A DNA stretch of 64,000 nt from an uncultured Alphaproteobacteria bacterium (GCA_958295695.1 OY282363.1:1674225-1738224), one strand, 5' to 3'; numbered from the stretch's first letter, positions 31,197 to 39,686 are shown. Numbers and translations: made by a program. The notes: generated by a model not told the origin, from the sequence alone.

Positions 31197-32626
31197 GGCT
31201 TCACCTCTCTGGTGACGGGTTGGCTTCCCTTCGGGCCGCTTCCCCATCCCTGGATGATAGTGGAGAAGAGGCCCGCGTTGCTACCGGCGCGGACGACCAG
31301 CAGATCGCCGGGCGCGAACTTCGGGATCGTGTCCCCTCCGGCCCCGGCCTCGCCGCCGTCCGCATCGACATGCTCCCGGCGGATCTCGCTCCTCGGCCGT
31401 TCGGTCGCCTTGTGGAGCGCCGCCTCGATCCCCGCCCGGTCCCAGCCGGCCTCGCGGTAGACGCGCCAGAACTCGCCCCCCACCACGACCATGGCGCCCA
31501 TGCCGCCTCCGGCGCGCCTGGGGTGATTGATGGCGTTGAGCGACAGCGCGATGCTGGAGGTGACGCCTTCCGGTTTCCTGGCGGTCTCGTCGTTCACGAT
31601 GCCGGTGCCGCAAAAGCCGAACACGGTCACGGCCGACACGCCTTCGGGAATGCCGCGCGACCGCGCCAGCGGCCGCCAGGCCGGGTCGCTTTCGTCCTCG
31701 GGGAAGCAGAGGCCGCGCTTGCCGGGATGGCCGAGGGTCGAGCGGTCGACGCCGCCGGGCTTCGCCCCGCCGATGTTCATCGCCGTCAGCAGCAGGGCCC
31801 GCGCGATCGTCGAGTTGGCCCGGTTGCCGTGGCCGAGCGCGTTGAACGCGCCGTTCATGCCGATGCGCCGGGCGACCGGTCCGTTCACCACGATGCAGAC
31901 GCCCGCGCCCATGGTGGTCGACAGGAGGCCCTGCCAGGCGAACTCGGTCTCGAGCGCGGCGTCGAGCGCGGCGAGGACGACCGGGAAGTACTCGGGCCTG
32001 CAACCGGCCATGACCGCGTTGATCGCGGCCTTCTCGACGGTGCACGCATGGCCCGATGGCGGGATGAACCCGACGACGTCGCCGGCCGGTCGGCTGGCGC
32101 CCCGCAGCATTCTGAGCACGCGGGCCGGCGTGGGCGGAACGACCGGAAGGCCGTCCGTCCAGTCCCGGTCGAACATTCGCTCGAACGGGTCCTCGGGGAA
32201 GGCGACGCCGATCCGGCGCGCCTTCAGGCCCGTATCGCCGTAACGCGCGAGCAGCTCCTCGGCCATGCCGGGCTCGGCCGAGAGCGAGCCGCAGCCCGGA
32301 CGTTCGTCGGGCAGGTCGCCGCCGAGGTCGTCGAGGCCCGTCAGGGTCCGCCACTCGCCGCGACGCCAGCCGACCGCGCGTCCCTTTTCTCGCCCGCCTT
32401 CGCGCCTGACGAGCGTCGGCACGATCTCCGCGTTCAGCGCGAAGGATGCTTCCAGCCCGCGGTCGTCGCGTACGGCCAGCCCGCCGGGGAAGGCGGGATC
32501 GTCCTGGGAGTAGACGGCCTTCAGGTCGCCGCGGCGCATGAGGTCCGCCGCGACCGGCGCGATGAGCCGGCAGGTCGGGCAGTCCTCCTTGAGGACCAGC
32601 ACGAGGCCGTCGTCGGGAAGATCCAT
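31193..32626 (-). CDS. Thioredoxin-like protein fused to a conserved unknown domain, partner of the selenoprotein
   Basis: 477 residues. The first 85 or so form a thioredoxin-like domain with VLVLKEDCPTCRLIAPVAAD (C16-x-x-C19) and a cis-Pro-like EIVPTLV. After a linker comes a large conserved domain: DWTDGLPVVPPTPARVLRML, VGFIPPSGHACTVEKAAINA, VMAGCRPEYFPVVLAALDA and NGPVARRIGMNGAFNALGHG, with several conserved Cys. I recall this domain beside UGSC proteins, but no reaction is assigned. AGGAGGAG lies three bases before the ATG. It overlaps the selenoprotein start by four bases, so the two are made together and probably exchange electrons or bind the same ligand. Confidence 0.75.
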   Translation of the reverse strand: MDLPDDGLVLVLKEDCPTCRLIAPVAADLMRRGDLKAVYSQDDPAFPGGLAVRDDRGLEASFALNAEIVPTLVRREGGREKGRAVGWRRGEWRTLTGLDDLGGDLPDERPGCGSLSAEPGMAEELLARYGDTGLKARRIGVAFPEDPFERMFDRDWTDGLPVVPPTPARVLRMLRGASRPAGDVVGFIPPSGHACTVEKAAINAVMAGCRPEYFPVVLAALDAALETEFAWQGLLSTTMGAGVCIVVNGPVARRIGMNGAFNALGHGNRANSTIARALLLTAMNIGGAKPGGVDRSTLGHPGKRGLCFPEDESDPAWRPLARSRGIPEGVSAVTVFGFCGTGIVNDETARKPEGVTSSIALSLNAINHPRRAGGGMGAMVVVGGEFWRVYREAGWDRAGIEAALHKATERPRSEIRREHVDADGGEAGAGGDTIPKFAPGDLLVVRAGSNAGLFSTIIQGWGSGPKGSQPVTREVKP

Positions 32627-32712
32627 GCGCTCCTCCTCCGCGGGGGCGAAGACTCCGCCCGGCGATGCTACGATCCCGGCCTCCGAAACCGAAGCCCGAA
32701 GGGAAGTCCGCC

Positions 32713-33063
32713 ATGTCCGACATCCAGCGCCTGCAACCCGGTCCGCTCTACAGCGGCGCGGTCATCCACGGCGGCACCGTCTATCTGGCCGGCAAGGTCT
32801 CGTCCGACAGTTCGCTCGACGTGAAGGGCCAGACCCGGAACGTCCTCGAGCAGATCGACGCGACCCTGGCCGAGTGCGGCAGCGACAAATCGAAGCTCCT
32901 GAGCGTGCAGATCTGGCTCACCGACATCGCCGCCTGGGCGGACATGAACGAGGTCTACACGGCCTGGGCCGACGCCGACAACAAACCCTGCCGCGCCACG
33001 GTCGAATCCGCCCTGGCCGCGCCGGAGTTTCTCGTCGAGATCATGTGCGTGGCGGCGCGGTAG
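32713..33063 (+). CDS. RidA/YjgF family deaminase-like protein
   Basis: 116-residue trimeric RidA fold: YSGAVIHGGTVYLAGKVSSD, QTRNVLEQIDATLAECGSDK and the end PCRATVESALAAPEFLVEIM. The Arg of PCRATVE corresponds to the active-site Arg of RidA enzymes that hydrolyse reactive imines. It is divergent from the thioredoxin/selenoprotein operon with an 86-bp shared upstream region. Confidence 0.85.
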   Translation: MSDIQRLQPGPLYSGAVIHGGTVYLAGKVSSDSSLDVKGQTRNVLEQIDATLAECGSDKSKLLSVQIWLTDIAAWADMNEVYTAWADADNKPCRATVESALAAPEFLVEIMCVAAR

Positions 33064-33138
33064 AAACCTTCCGTCCCGGACGCGGGCCTCGGAAGGACAA
33101 TGGGCCGGAACGGACCGGCTGTCGTTTCTTTCGACAGG

Positions 33139-33873
33139 TCAACGGCACGCCGTGGCGCCGCCATCCACTTGGAGCAGGGCGCCGGTCATGAACCGCTGGC
33201 CGGGATCGGCGAGGAAACAGATGGCCTCGCCGATCTCGCTCGCCTCGGCGATCCGCCGCATCGGCGAGAACCGTGCGACCTCGGCCAGATACTCGGGATC
33301 GTCGCCGCCCAGCATGTCGGTCATCACGGCGCCGGGGCAGACGGCGTTGACCCTCACGTCGGGCGCGAGGTCGTGCGCCATGGCCCGGGTCATGTTCACG
33401 ACGGCGCCCTTGCCGGTGCAGTAGAGCGCCGAATTGCGGTTCCCCGACAGCCCCGATTCGGAGGCGGTCATCACGATCGCGCCCTTGTTCGCGCGCAGTT
33501 GGGGGATCGCGGCCTGGGCGCAGAAGAAGCAGCCCTTCACGTTGACGCCCATCATCCAGTCGTAGGTCTCCTCGGAGACGCCCTCGATGGGGCCGCTGTC
33601 GTAGACGCCGGCGTTGTTGACCAGGATGTCGAGGCCGCCGAGGCCCGCGATGGCGGCGTCGACGACGGCGTGGCAGGCCTCGGCCGTCGCCACGTCGCCC
33701 GGCGCCGCGACCAGGTCGTCCCCGGCCAGTTCGGCCATCGTCGCGGCGACGTCCCCGGCCCCGCGGCCGTTGACGGCGACGCGGGCGCCGCGCTCCAGGA
33801 AGGCGCGGGCGGCCGCCTTGCCGATGCCGCGGGTCGAACCCGTGATCAGAACCCGTTTGCCCTTGAAGCTCAT
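33139..33873 (-). CDS. Short-chain dehydrogenase/reductase
   Basis: NAD(P)-dependent oxidoreductase of the classical SDR family, 244 residues. TGSTRGIG cofactor loop (about 11-18), NNAG (about 85), catalytic Ser in MTASESG and YxxxK in ALYCTGKGAVV. MTGALLQVDGGAT closes the fold. The gene overlaps the preceding carbonic anhydrase gene by four bases and lies in an operon with it and PhyH. Substrate unknown. Confidence 0.85.
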   Translation of the reverse strand: MSFKGKRVLITGSTRGIGKAAARAFLERGARVAVNGRGAGDVAATMAELAGDDLVAAPGDVATAEACHAVVDAAIAGLGGLDILVNNAGVYDSGPIEGVSEETYDWMMGVNVKGCFFCAQAAIPQLRANKGAIVMTASESGLSGNRNSALYCTGKGAVVNMTRAMAHDLAPDVRVNAVCPGAVMTDMLGGDDPEYLAEVARFSPMRRIAEASEIGEAICFLADPGQRFMTGALLQVDGGATACR

Positions 33874-34625
33874 GCCGTCTCCTCCATCAGCCGGCGGTAG
33901 TCGTCCAGCTCGTGGACGTACCATTCCGCGTTGTCCCGGATCGTGGCGATCTCCTCGTCTCTGAGGTCCCGCAGTTTCCTAGCGGGCACGCCGCCCCAAA
34001 GCTCGCCCGACCCGACCACCTTGTTCGGTGCCACGAGCGCCCCCGCCGCGACCTGGGCGTGGCGCTCGACCACCGCGCCGTCGAGGACGGTGGCGCTCGA
34101 TCCGATCAGGGTCTCGTCGTGGAGGCGGCAGGCGTGCAGGTGGACGTTGTGGCCCAGCGTGAGGTCCCGCAGTTTCCTAGCGGGCACGCCGCCCCAAAGC
34201 TCGCCCGACCCGACCACCTTGTTCGGTGCCACGAGCGCCCCCGCCGCGACCTGGGCGTGGCGCTCGACCACCGCGCCGTCGAGGACGGTGGCGCTCGATC
34301 CGATCAGGGTCTCGTCGTGGAGGCGGCAGGCGTGCAGGTGGACGTTGTGGCCCAGCGTGACCCAGTCGCCCACGACGGTCGGGTGTTCGGTGCCGACATG
34401 GACGACGCAGCCGTCCTGCACGTTCGATCCCCGCCCGATCCGGATCGGGCCGTCGTCGCCGCGCACCACCGCGTTGAACCAGACGCTGGAATCGGGGGCC
34501 ATCTCGACGTCGCCGACCACCGCCGCGCCGGGCAGGATCAGGGCGCTGTCGGCCACCCTGGGCCAGACGCCCCCGTAAGGCATGACGATGGGACCGGCGG
34601 GCGCCGGCCAGCGGCCCGTCGTCAC
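33870..34625 (-). CDS. Gamma-carbonic anhydrase-like protein with an exact 66-codon internal duplication
   Basis: Left-handed beta-helix hexapeptide-repeat protein of the gamma-carbonic anhydrase/PaaY class. Family members are about 170-185 residues; this one is 251 because 66 residues (TLGHNVHLHACRLHDETLIG through GVPARKLRDL) occur twice in tandem, identical at DNA level. The duplicated block contains HNVHLHAC, which normally supplies zinc-binding histidines, so the protein has two such blocks. Reading frame is kept. The start is set at GTG 34625, overlapping the PhyH stop (GTGA); ATG 34583 is the alternative. Whether it still folds as a trimer is open. Confidence 0.8.
   Translation of the reverse strand: MTTGRWPAPAGPIVMPYGGVWPRVADSALILPGAAVVGDVEMAPDSSVWFNAVVRGDDGPIRIGRGSNVQDGCVVHVGTEHPTVVGDWVTLGHNVHLHACRLHDETLIGSSATVLDGAVVERHAQVAAGALVAPNKVVGSGELWGGVPARKLRDLTLGHNVHLHACRLHDETLIGSSATVLDGAVVERHAQVAAGALVAPNKVVGSGELWGGVPARKLRDLRDEEIATIRDNAEWYVHELDDYRRLMEETA
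33963..34160. repeat. 198-bp perfect direct tandem repeat, copy 1
   Basis: Identical to the following 198 bp by eye. In-frame within the gamma-carbonic anhydrase gene. Confidence 0.92.
34161..34358. repeat. 198-bp perfect direct tandem repeat, copy 2
   Basis: Second copy of the in-frame duplication, starting gaggtcccgcag like the first. Confidence 0.92.
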
Positions 34626-35494
34626 CGCCCCGCCGCCGTCTTCTGGCCCTGGAGGCCGAAGAAGCTGTCGTCGTCGTAGGGCGGCGGCACTTCGATCACC
34701 GCCTCCTTCAGGCGCGCGAACCGCGTCGGCTTCCCGCGCACGATCCGGCCGTAATGGCTGTTGGGCATCGCGGGCTCCTTGAGCGCGAAGGCGTCGGCGG
34801 CGGTGTAGTCGCAGATCAGCATGGCGCGGGGCCGGTCGCTCGGGTTCGGTCCGCCGCCGTGGGCCAGCCAGGTGTGCATGATGACAAGGTCGCCGGCCAT
34901 GCCCGTCACCGGAACGGCGATGCGATCGAGCCCGGCGGCGGTCTCGTCGTCGACCCTGCCCGTGAACCGGCCGTCCCGGTGGTGGCTGAACGGCGTCCCG
35001 TGGGTGCCGGGCGCGACGAGGAGCGGGCCCATCTCCTCGTCGATGTCGACGAGGAAGAGCAGGGCCGCGACCATGCTGTCGTTGGTATGGGGATCGTAGG
35101 CGTGGTCCTGGTGCCAGCCGACATGCGTGTCGGTTCCCGGCGGCTTCACGTTGACCTTGCAGTGATGGAACTTCACGTCCGGTCCGATGCACTCGGCCGC
35201 GTGGTCGGGCACGGCGCTGTCGAAGAGCGCGGCGCGGTAGGCTTCCGAAATCTCGGCCGGATTGGAAACGCGCCGCAGGCGGGGGCGGTCCGCGCCGTGC
35301 CCCGCCTCCAGATCGAACCGCGCCTTGCCGTCGAGGCATTTGCCCCAGTTGGAATCGCGATGCCGGCTTTCTTCGATCCAGGCGTCGAGTCGGTCGCGCA
35401 GGGCCTCGAGGCGCGCGCCGGTCACCACGCCTCGGGCGACGGCGTAGCCGTCGCGCCGAAACCGCTCGATCTCTTCGGGAGGCAAGAGGGCCAT
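34622..35494 (-). CDS. Phytanoyl-CoA dioxygenase family (PhyH) oxygenase
   Basis: Fe(II)/2-oxoglutarate oxygenase, 290 residues. The iron triad is visible as WHQDHAYD (H and D, about 126-128) and a distal His in HTWLAHGGGPN (about 216-220); an Arg in SDRPRAM would bind 2-oxoglutarate. N-terminal EIERFRRDGYAVARGVVTG is the family start. First gene of a PhyH / gamma-carbonic anhydrase / SDR operon. Substrate unknown. Confidence 0.88.
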   Translation of the reverse strand: MALLPPEEIERFRRDGYAVARGVVTGARLEALRDRLDAWIEESRHRDSNWGKCLDGKARFDLEAGHGADRPRLRRVSNPAEISEAYRAALFDSAVPDHAAECIGPDVKFHHCKVNVKPPGTDTHVGWHQDHAYDPHTNDSMVAALLFLVDIDEEMGPLLVAPGTHGTPFSHHRDGRFTGRVDDETAAGLDRIAVPVTGMAGDLVIMHTWLAHGGGPNPSDRPRAMLICDYTAADAFALKEPAMPNSHYGRIVRGKPTRFARLKEAVIEVPPPYDDDSFFGLQGQKTAAGR

Positions 35495-35580
35495 GGCGCG
35501 CTCCGGGGGTCGCGAACCCCCATGCTAGAGCGGTTCCGACTTTGCCGGAACCGCCCGAGCCCGCCGAAGGAGCGGTCGCC

Positions 35581-36057
35581 TCAGCCGTTCTCCGCCTCCC
35601 AGGCCTCGATGGCCTCCTTCAGCTCGAAATAGGCTTCGCAGCCCAGCAAGCAGATCTCGTCGAGCGCCTCGAGCTGCTCCCGGGCGGCCTCGACATCGCC
35701 GATCAGGAGGTAGGCCTCGCCCAGGTATTCGCGCGCTCCCTCGTGATCGGGATCGATGGCGAGCGCCTTGTCGTAGTTGACGAAGGCGCTTTCGAGGTCG
35801 CCCGTCTGGCGCTGGCTGTAGGCCAGCATGTTGTAGGCGTCCGCGTTGCCGGGATCGAGGCTGGCGGCCTGTCCGAACAGGACGATCGCGAGCGCCCAGT
35901 TCCCGGCGTCGGCCGCCTTCTCGCCTTCCAGATAGGCCTGGTTCGAGGGATCGCCGGACGAGTCGCCGGCGGTGTCCGATCCTCCGGCGGCCAGCGCCTG
36001 AGCCGCGAGGGAGCCGGCGAGGGCCGCGACGGCGAGGCCGCGAAGCACGGTGGTCAT
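35581..36057 (-). CDS. Secreted tetratricopeptide-repeat protein
   Basis: 158 residues with a Sec signal peptide (MTTVLRGLAVAALAGSLAAQ, cleavage near ALA-AGG) and two to three TPR units (NWALAIVLFGQAASLDPGNA, DLESAFVNYDKALAIDPDHE, then VEAAREQLEALDE). A CLLGCEAY Cys pair near the end could form a disulfide in the periplasm. ATG 36057 is preferred because GGAG lies nine bases upstream; ATG 36063 is only three bases from it. Role unknown, protein-interaction scaffold by fold. Confidence 0.75.
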   Translation of the reverse strand: MTTVLRGLAVAALAGSLAAQALAAGGSDTAGDSSGDPSNQAYLEGEKAADAGNWALAIVLFGQAASLDPGNADAYNMLAYSQRQTGDLESAFVNYDKALAIDPDHEGAREYLGEAYLLIGDVEAAREQLEALDEICLLGCEAYFELKEAIEAWEAENG

Positions 36058-36063
36058 GGCCAT

Positions 36064-36380
36064 GGTCTCCGATTGTCGTTGTCCGGGGCGGGCCCAGACT
36101 AGCGCCGGTTCGCGCCGGACGGCAGCGGCGATCGCTTCGGAATCCCGCCCGGATGGTCGCGGGGCCCGGCCGAAGGGGCGTCCCCCCTTGGGCGGGCTCG
36201 GGACAGGCTCCCGATACGGTCCTTCGGACCTGCTCGGGATGAAAAGGGGTAGGGCGGGCCTCTGAATCGCGAACACGGCGGCCCCGCATCCGTAAAAGGG
36301 AGTCACCGGCCAAATGCGGTGACTTCGCTCGAACCGGCCGCATTGACACGGGAAGCGGCGATTCCGCATAGTCCCCGCCG
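36064..36380. other. Intergenic region with a REP-like palindrome
   Basis: About 315 bp between the TPR gene and the cobalamin riboswitch. It holds the palindrome listed separately and the promoter of the riboswitch transcript; no gene was recognised. Confidence 0.4.
36209..36239. repeat. REP-like palindromic element
   Basis: Two nested perfect stems: tcccga / tcggga outside and ggtcc / ggacc inside, with a ttc loop. The surrounding text (gctcgggacagg) resembles dispersed intergenic repeats common in alphaproteobacteria. Confidence 0.5.
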
Positions 36381-36576
36381 GTGGTTCCCCGCATGGGCTG
36401 GACAGGAGAGCCCGGGGATCGAAAGGGAACAGGGAAGGGATCGACCCCATCGGGGATCCTTGGCCTTGGCTGCCCCCGCAACTGTGAGCGGCGAGTCGGG
36501 CGTCGATGAGCGCCACTGGCCCGTCCGGGAAGGCCGGACGCACCGACGACGACCCGCGAGCCAGGAGACCTGCCAC
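36381..36576 (+). promoter_or_regulatory. Cobalamin (B12) riboswitch
   Basis: Shows the conserved cobalamin aptamer order: ggtggttcccc start, ctgcccccgcaactgt core near 36469-36485, gccactgg, gggaaggc and the B12 box agccaggagacctgcc at 36559-36574. It lies about 60 bp before cbtB and should repress cobalt uptake when coenzyme B12 is plentiful. Confidence 0.93.
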
Positions 36577-36635
36577 CGCAACCGCGTCCCTGGGACGCCA
36601 TGACGTCAACGGTTCGGTACCTCACGGAGGGTGAC

Positions 36636-36818
36636 ATGTCCGACCATGTTCTCAAGGCCTCGATCGCGGCGCAGACCGCCGCCGAGCGCGCTCTTCCCGT
36701 CGCGGTCCTGGCTCTGCTGGGCCTGTTCCTGCTCTACGGCGTCGGTTTCGCGCAGCCCGAGGCGCTGCACAACGCCGCCCACGACGGGCGCCACGCCTTC
36801 GCGTTTCCCTGCCATTAG
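36636..36818 (+). CDS. cbtB: Cobalt transporter subunit CbtB
   Basis: 60-residue membrane protein with one transmembrane helix (LPVAVLALLGLFLLYGVGFA) and a His-rich C-terminal tail (HNAAHDGRHAFAFPCH) that fits cobalt binding. GGAGG precedes the ATG at 36636 by eight bases, so the longer upstream frame to 36600 is not used. It sits directly downstream of the cobalamin riboswitch and 12 bp before cbtA, the standard CbtBA arrangement. Confidence 0.9.
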   Translation: MSDHVLKASIAAQTAAERALPVAVLALLGLFLLYGVGFAQPEALHNAAHDGRHAFAFPCH

Positions 36819-36830
36819 GACGCCCCCGGC

Positions 36831-37577
36831 ATGATCGGACGGCTGCTGACCGCGGCGCTCCTGTCGGGGGTGTCGGCGGGCGTCGCGGTTTCCGTTGTCC
36901 AGGAGTTCACGACCGCGCCCATCATTCTCCACGCCGAGGAGTACGAACGCCTCGGCGCCTCGGGTCATGCGGCCCTCGTGTGGGCCGACGATGCGACCGG
37001 CGGACGCTTCCATCTCGCGCATGACGGCGAGGCCCACGACGGCGGCGGGGACGCCTGGGCGCCGGAGGACGGGCTGGAGCGTACGGTCTTCACCGTCATG
37101 GCCAACATCATCGCGGGCGTCGCCTACGGCGCGTTGCTGATCGCGGCGTTCCACCTGCGCGGCGCCGCGGTGGACGGCCGCACGGGCCTGATGTGGGGCG
37201 TCGCCGGCTTTGTCGCCTTCGCCGTCGCTCCGTCGCTGGGGCTTCCCCCCGAGACGCCGGGCGCGATGGCCGCCGAACTGGGCGCGCGCCAACTGTGGTG
37301 GGCGTTCGCGGCGGCGAGCACGGCGGCGGGCCTGTGGCTGCTGCTTCTGGCGGAGCGACGCGCGCTGAACGTTCTGGGCGTCGCGCTGATCGTCCTCCCC
37401 CATGCGGTCGGCGCGCCGTATCCCGGCGACATCGGCGGCGCCGCGCCGCCGGAGCTCGCGGGGCGGTTCGTGGCCGCCTCGATCGCGACCGGCCTCGTCT
37501 TCTGGTCGGTTCTGGGCTGGCTCGGCGGCCGGTCCTACGAGCGGTTCGTCCTGCGCCCCGAGGCGGCCGGGGCCTGA
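36831..37577 (+). CDS. cbtA: Cobalt transporter subunit CbtA
   Basis: 248-residue inner-membrane protein with about five transmembrane segments (LLTAALLSGVSAGVAVSVVQ at the N-terminus, then IIAGVAYGALLIAAFH, GLMWGVAGFVAFAVAPSLGL, WWAFAAASTAAGLWLLLLAE and FVAASIATGLVFWSVLGWL). HAVGAPYPGD is a conserved CbtA feature. Works with CbtB in B12-regulated cobalt uptake. Confidence 0.9.
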   Translation: MIGRLLTAALLSGVSAGVAVSVVQEFTTAPIILHAEEYERLGASGHAALVWADDATGGRFHLAHDGEAHDGGGDAWAPEDGLERTVFTVMANIIAGVAYGALLIAAFHLRGAAVDGRTGLMWGVAGFVAFAVAPSLGLPPETPGAMAAELGARQLWWAFAAASTAAGLWLLLLAERRALNVLGVALIVLPHAVGAPYPGDIGGAAPPELAGRFVAASIATGLVFWSVLGWLGGRSYERFVLRPEAAGA

Positions 37578-37697
37578 AGGGGCATGGACGCGACCCGACA
37601 TGCGCGATCGTGTCCCGTGGCGGTTTCGCCCACGACCGCCATCGTCGTCGCGCCGGTCCGGCCGATGGGCGGTGGCGGCGGGCGCTGACCGCGCAGC

Positions 37698-39239
37698 ATG
37701 GCGGGTTCCGCGGGGAAGACGCGCCGCGGCGGGCGGGCCGCGCGCGTCGCCAGACGTTCGGGAAGGTCCGAAGGCGCGCCATCGGCCATCGTCCGGCGCG
37801 CGATCCCCGTCTACGACCTGCTCGACGACGGGGCGCTGGAGGCGATCGAGGCGCAGGCGGACTGGATCCTGAAGGAGATCGGGATCGAGTTCCGGGGCGA
37901 CGACGAGGCGCTCGCCCTGTTCCGCGAGGCCGGCTGCGGCGTCGACGGCAACCGGGTGCGTTTCGACCCCGGCCATGCGACGGCGCTGGCGGCGACCGCG
38001 CCCGCCCGGTTCCGCATGGAAAGCCGCGATCCGGCCCGCGCCATCGTGCTGGGCGGCGACCATGCGGTCTTCATGCCGGGCTACGGCTCTCCGTTCGTGA
38101 CCGATCTCGACGACGGACGGCGCTACGCCGCGCTCGAGGACTTCGAGAACTTCGTGAAGCTCGCCTACGCCTCGCCGCATCTTCACCATTCCGGCGGCAC
38201 GGTGTGCGAGCCGGTCGACGTGCCCGTCAACAAGCGTCACCTCGACATGGTCTACGCCCATCTGCGCTGGTCGACGAAGCCCTTCATGGGCGGTGTCACC
38301 GCCCCCGACCGCGCGCGGGATTCGATCGAGATGGCGCGCATCGCCTTCGGCGCGGACCGCCCGGAGGACCGTTGCGTCATCCAGGCCAACATCAACGTCA
38401 ATTCGCCGCTGGTCTACGACGGCGTCATGTCCCAGGCGTTGCGCATCTACGCGCGGGCCGGCCAGAGCGCGGTGATCTCGCCCGCCATCTTCGGCGGTGC
38501 CATGGGACCCGTCACGCAGGCCGCCGTGCTGGCCCAGACCCACGCGGAAATCCTGGCCGGCGTCGCCTTGAGCCAGCTCGCGCGCAGGGGCGCGCCGGTG
38601 GTCTACGGCAACTTCAACACCACCATGAACCTCAAGACGGGCGCCCTGACCTTCGGCACGCCCGAGGCCAACCTGTCGAACTTCGCCTTCGCCCAGCTCG
38701 GCCGGCGCCTCGGCGTGCCGGTCCGCTGCGGAGGCCAGCTCACGGCGGCCAACACGGCGGACGGCCACGCCATGCAGGAATCCACCGCGTCCATGCTGGC
38801 CGGCGTCCTCGCGGGCTCCAACTTCATCTACCATGCCGCGGGCTGGCTCGAGGGCGGGCTCACCATGAGCTACGAGAAGTTCGTCATGGATCTCGACCAC
38901 TGCGGCATGATGCTGCGCATGATCCAGGGCCTGGACGTGACGGACGAAGCCTTCGCCAGGGACGCCTATCGGGAGGCCGGACCGGGCCAGGCGTTCTTCG
39001 GCGCGCGGCACACGCTGGCGCACTTCGAGACCGCCAACTACGTCTCCGAACTGCCCGATCCCGGAGCTTACGAGACGTGGATGGAGAACGGCGCGCCGGA
39101 CGCCCAGCGGCGCGCCAACGCCCGCTGGAAGGCGATGCTCGACGCCTACGAGCCGCCCGCGATCGATCCCGGCGTCGACGAGGCTCTCAGGGATTTCATG
39201 GCGAGACGCAAGGCCGAGACGCCCGATCGGTGGTATTAG
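37698..39239 (+). CDS. MttB-family trimethylamine methyltransferase-like protein (non-pyrrolysine)
   Basis: 513 residues. The TIM-barrel core is recognised by FMPGYGSPFVTDLDDGRRYA, LHHSGGTVCEPVDVPVNKRH, VIQANINVNSPLVYDGVMSQ and NMNLKTGALTFGTPEANLSN. MttB relatives without pyrrolysine demethylate glycine betaine or other quaternary amines and pass the methyl to a corrinoid protein, so B12 is needed; no in-frame amber codon is needed here. The gene follows cbtBA by 120 bp, consistent with linked cobalt supply. The first 30 residues are Arg-rich and may be a mis-set start. No corrinoid protein gene is adjacent. Confidence 0.85.
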   Translation: MAGSAGKTRRGGRAARVARRSGRSEGAPSAIVRRAIPVYDLLDDGALEAIEAQADWILKEIGIEFRGDDEALALFREAGCGVDGNRVRFDPGHATALAATAPARFRMESRDPARAIVLGGDHAVFMPGYGSPFVTDLDDGRRYAALEDFENFVKLAYASPHLHHSGGTVCEPVDVPVNKRHLDMVYAHLRWSTKPFMGGVTAPDRARDSIEMARIAFGADRPEDRCVIQANINVNSPLVYDGVMSQALRIYARAGQSAVISPAIFGGAMGPVTQAAVLAQTHAEILAGVALSQLARRGAPVVYGNFNTTMNLKTGALTFGTPEANLSNFAFAQLGRRLGVPVRCGGQLTAANTADGHAMQESTASMLAGVLAGSNFIYHAAGWLEGGLTMSYEKFVMDLDHCGMMLRMIQGLDVTDEAFARDAYREAGPGQAFFGARHTLAHFETANYVSELPDPGAYETWMENGAPDAQRRANARWKAMLDAYEPPAIDPGVDEALRDFMARRKAETPDRWY

Positions 39240-39308
39240 GGCGGGTCCGCTTCGACGGGCTCGCGAAAGGCCGCGCGCGACAGGCGCCATTCAAGGGAGG
39301 AGACCATC

Positions 39309-39686
39309 ATGAGCAAGACGACCCGCATTCCCACGAGCGACGTGGCCGGCCTGGAACCGACCGATTACATTCCGCCCGACGGCCTGCAATCCGGCGCGCC
39401 CAACGAGAAGGGCCGCAGCTTCTACGCCGACCGGACCGGCCAGCTCGACGCCGGCTACTGGGAGTGCGACGTCAACCGCCATCGCATCCCGGCCGCTCCC
39501 TATGACGAGTTCGTCTATCTCCTCGACGGCCGCATCGACGTCATCCACGACGACGGCAGCGTCGAGACCTACACGAAGGGCGACAGCTTCGTCATGCCCC
39601 GCGACTGCGACTGCACTTGGGACGTGAAGCGGCCGGTCCGCAAGCTCTACGTCGTCCTGACCGCGGACGCCTACGAGGCGGCGTAG
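39309..39686 (+). CDS. Cupin-domain protein
   Basis: 125-residue single-domain cupin. The barrel is recognised by PYDEFVYLLDGRIDVIHDDG and TKGDSFVMPRDCDCTWDVKR. The two usual His metal ligands of cupin motif 1 are absent (no HxH before the E), so metal binding is doubtful; a Cys pair (CDC) stands near motif 2. GGAG lies about seven bases before the ATG. Near the MttB gene on the same strand and may be part of the same unit. Function unknown. Confidence 0.75.
   Translation: MSKTTRIPTSDVAGLEPTDYIPPDGLQSGAPNEKGRSFYADRTGQLDAGYWECDVNRHRIPAAPYDEFVYLLDGRIDVIHDDGSVETYTKGDSFVMPRDCDCTWDVKRPVRKLYVVLTADAYEAA

Noticed and set aside
30912..31247. Two separate hypothetical genes at 30675-30881 and 30912-31247
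   Set aside because: They are in the same frame across a UGA, and the joined product shows the UGSC motif and a downstream hairpin, so one selenoprotein gene is the better reading.
37698..39239. Pyrrolysine-containing MttB
   Set aside because: The frame has no internal TAG and is full length, so it belongs to the non-pyrrolysine branch.
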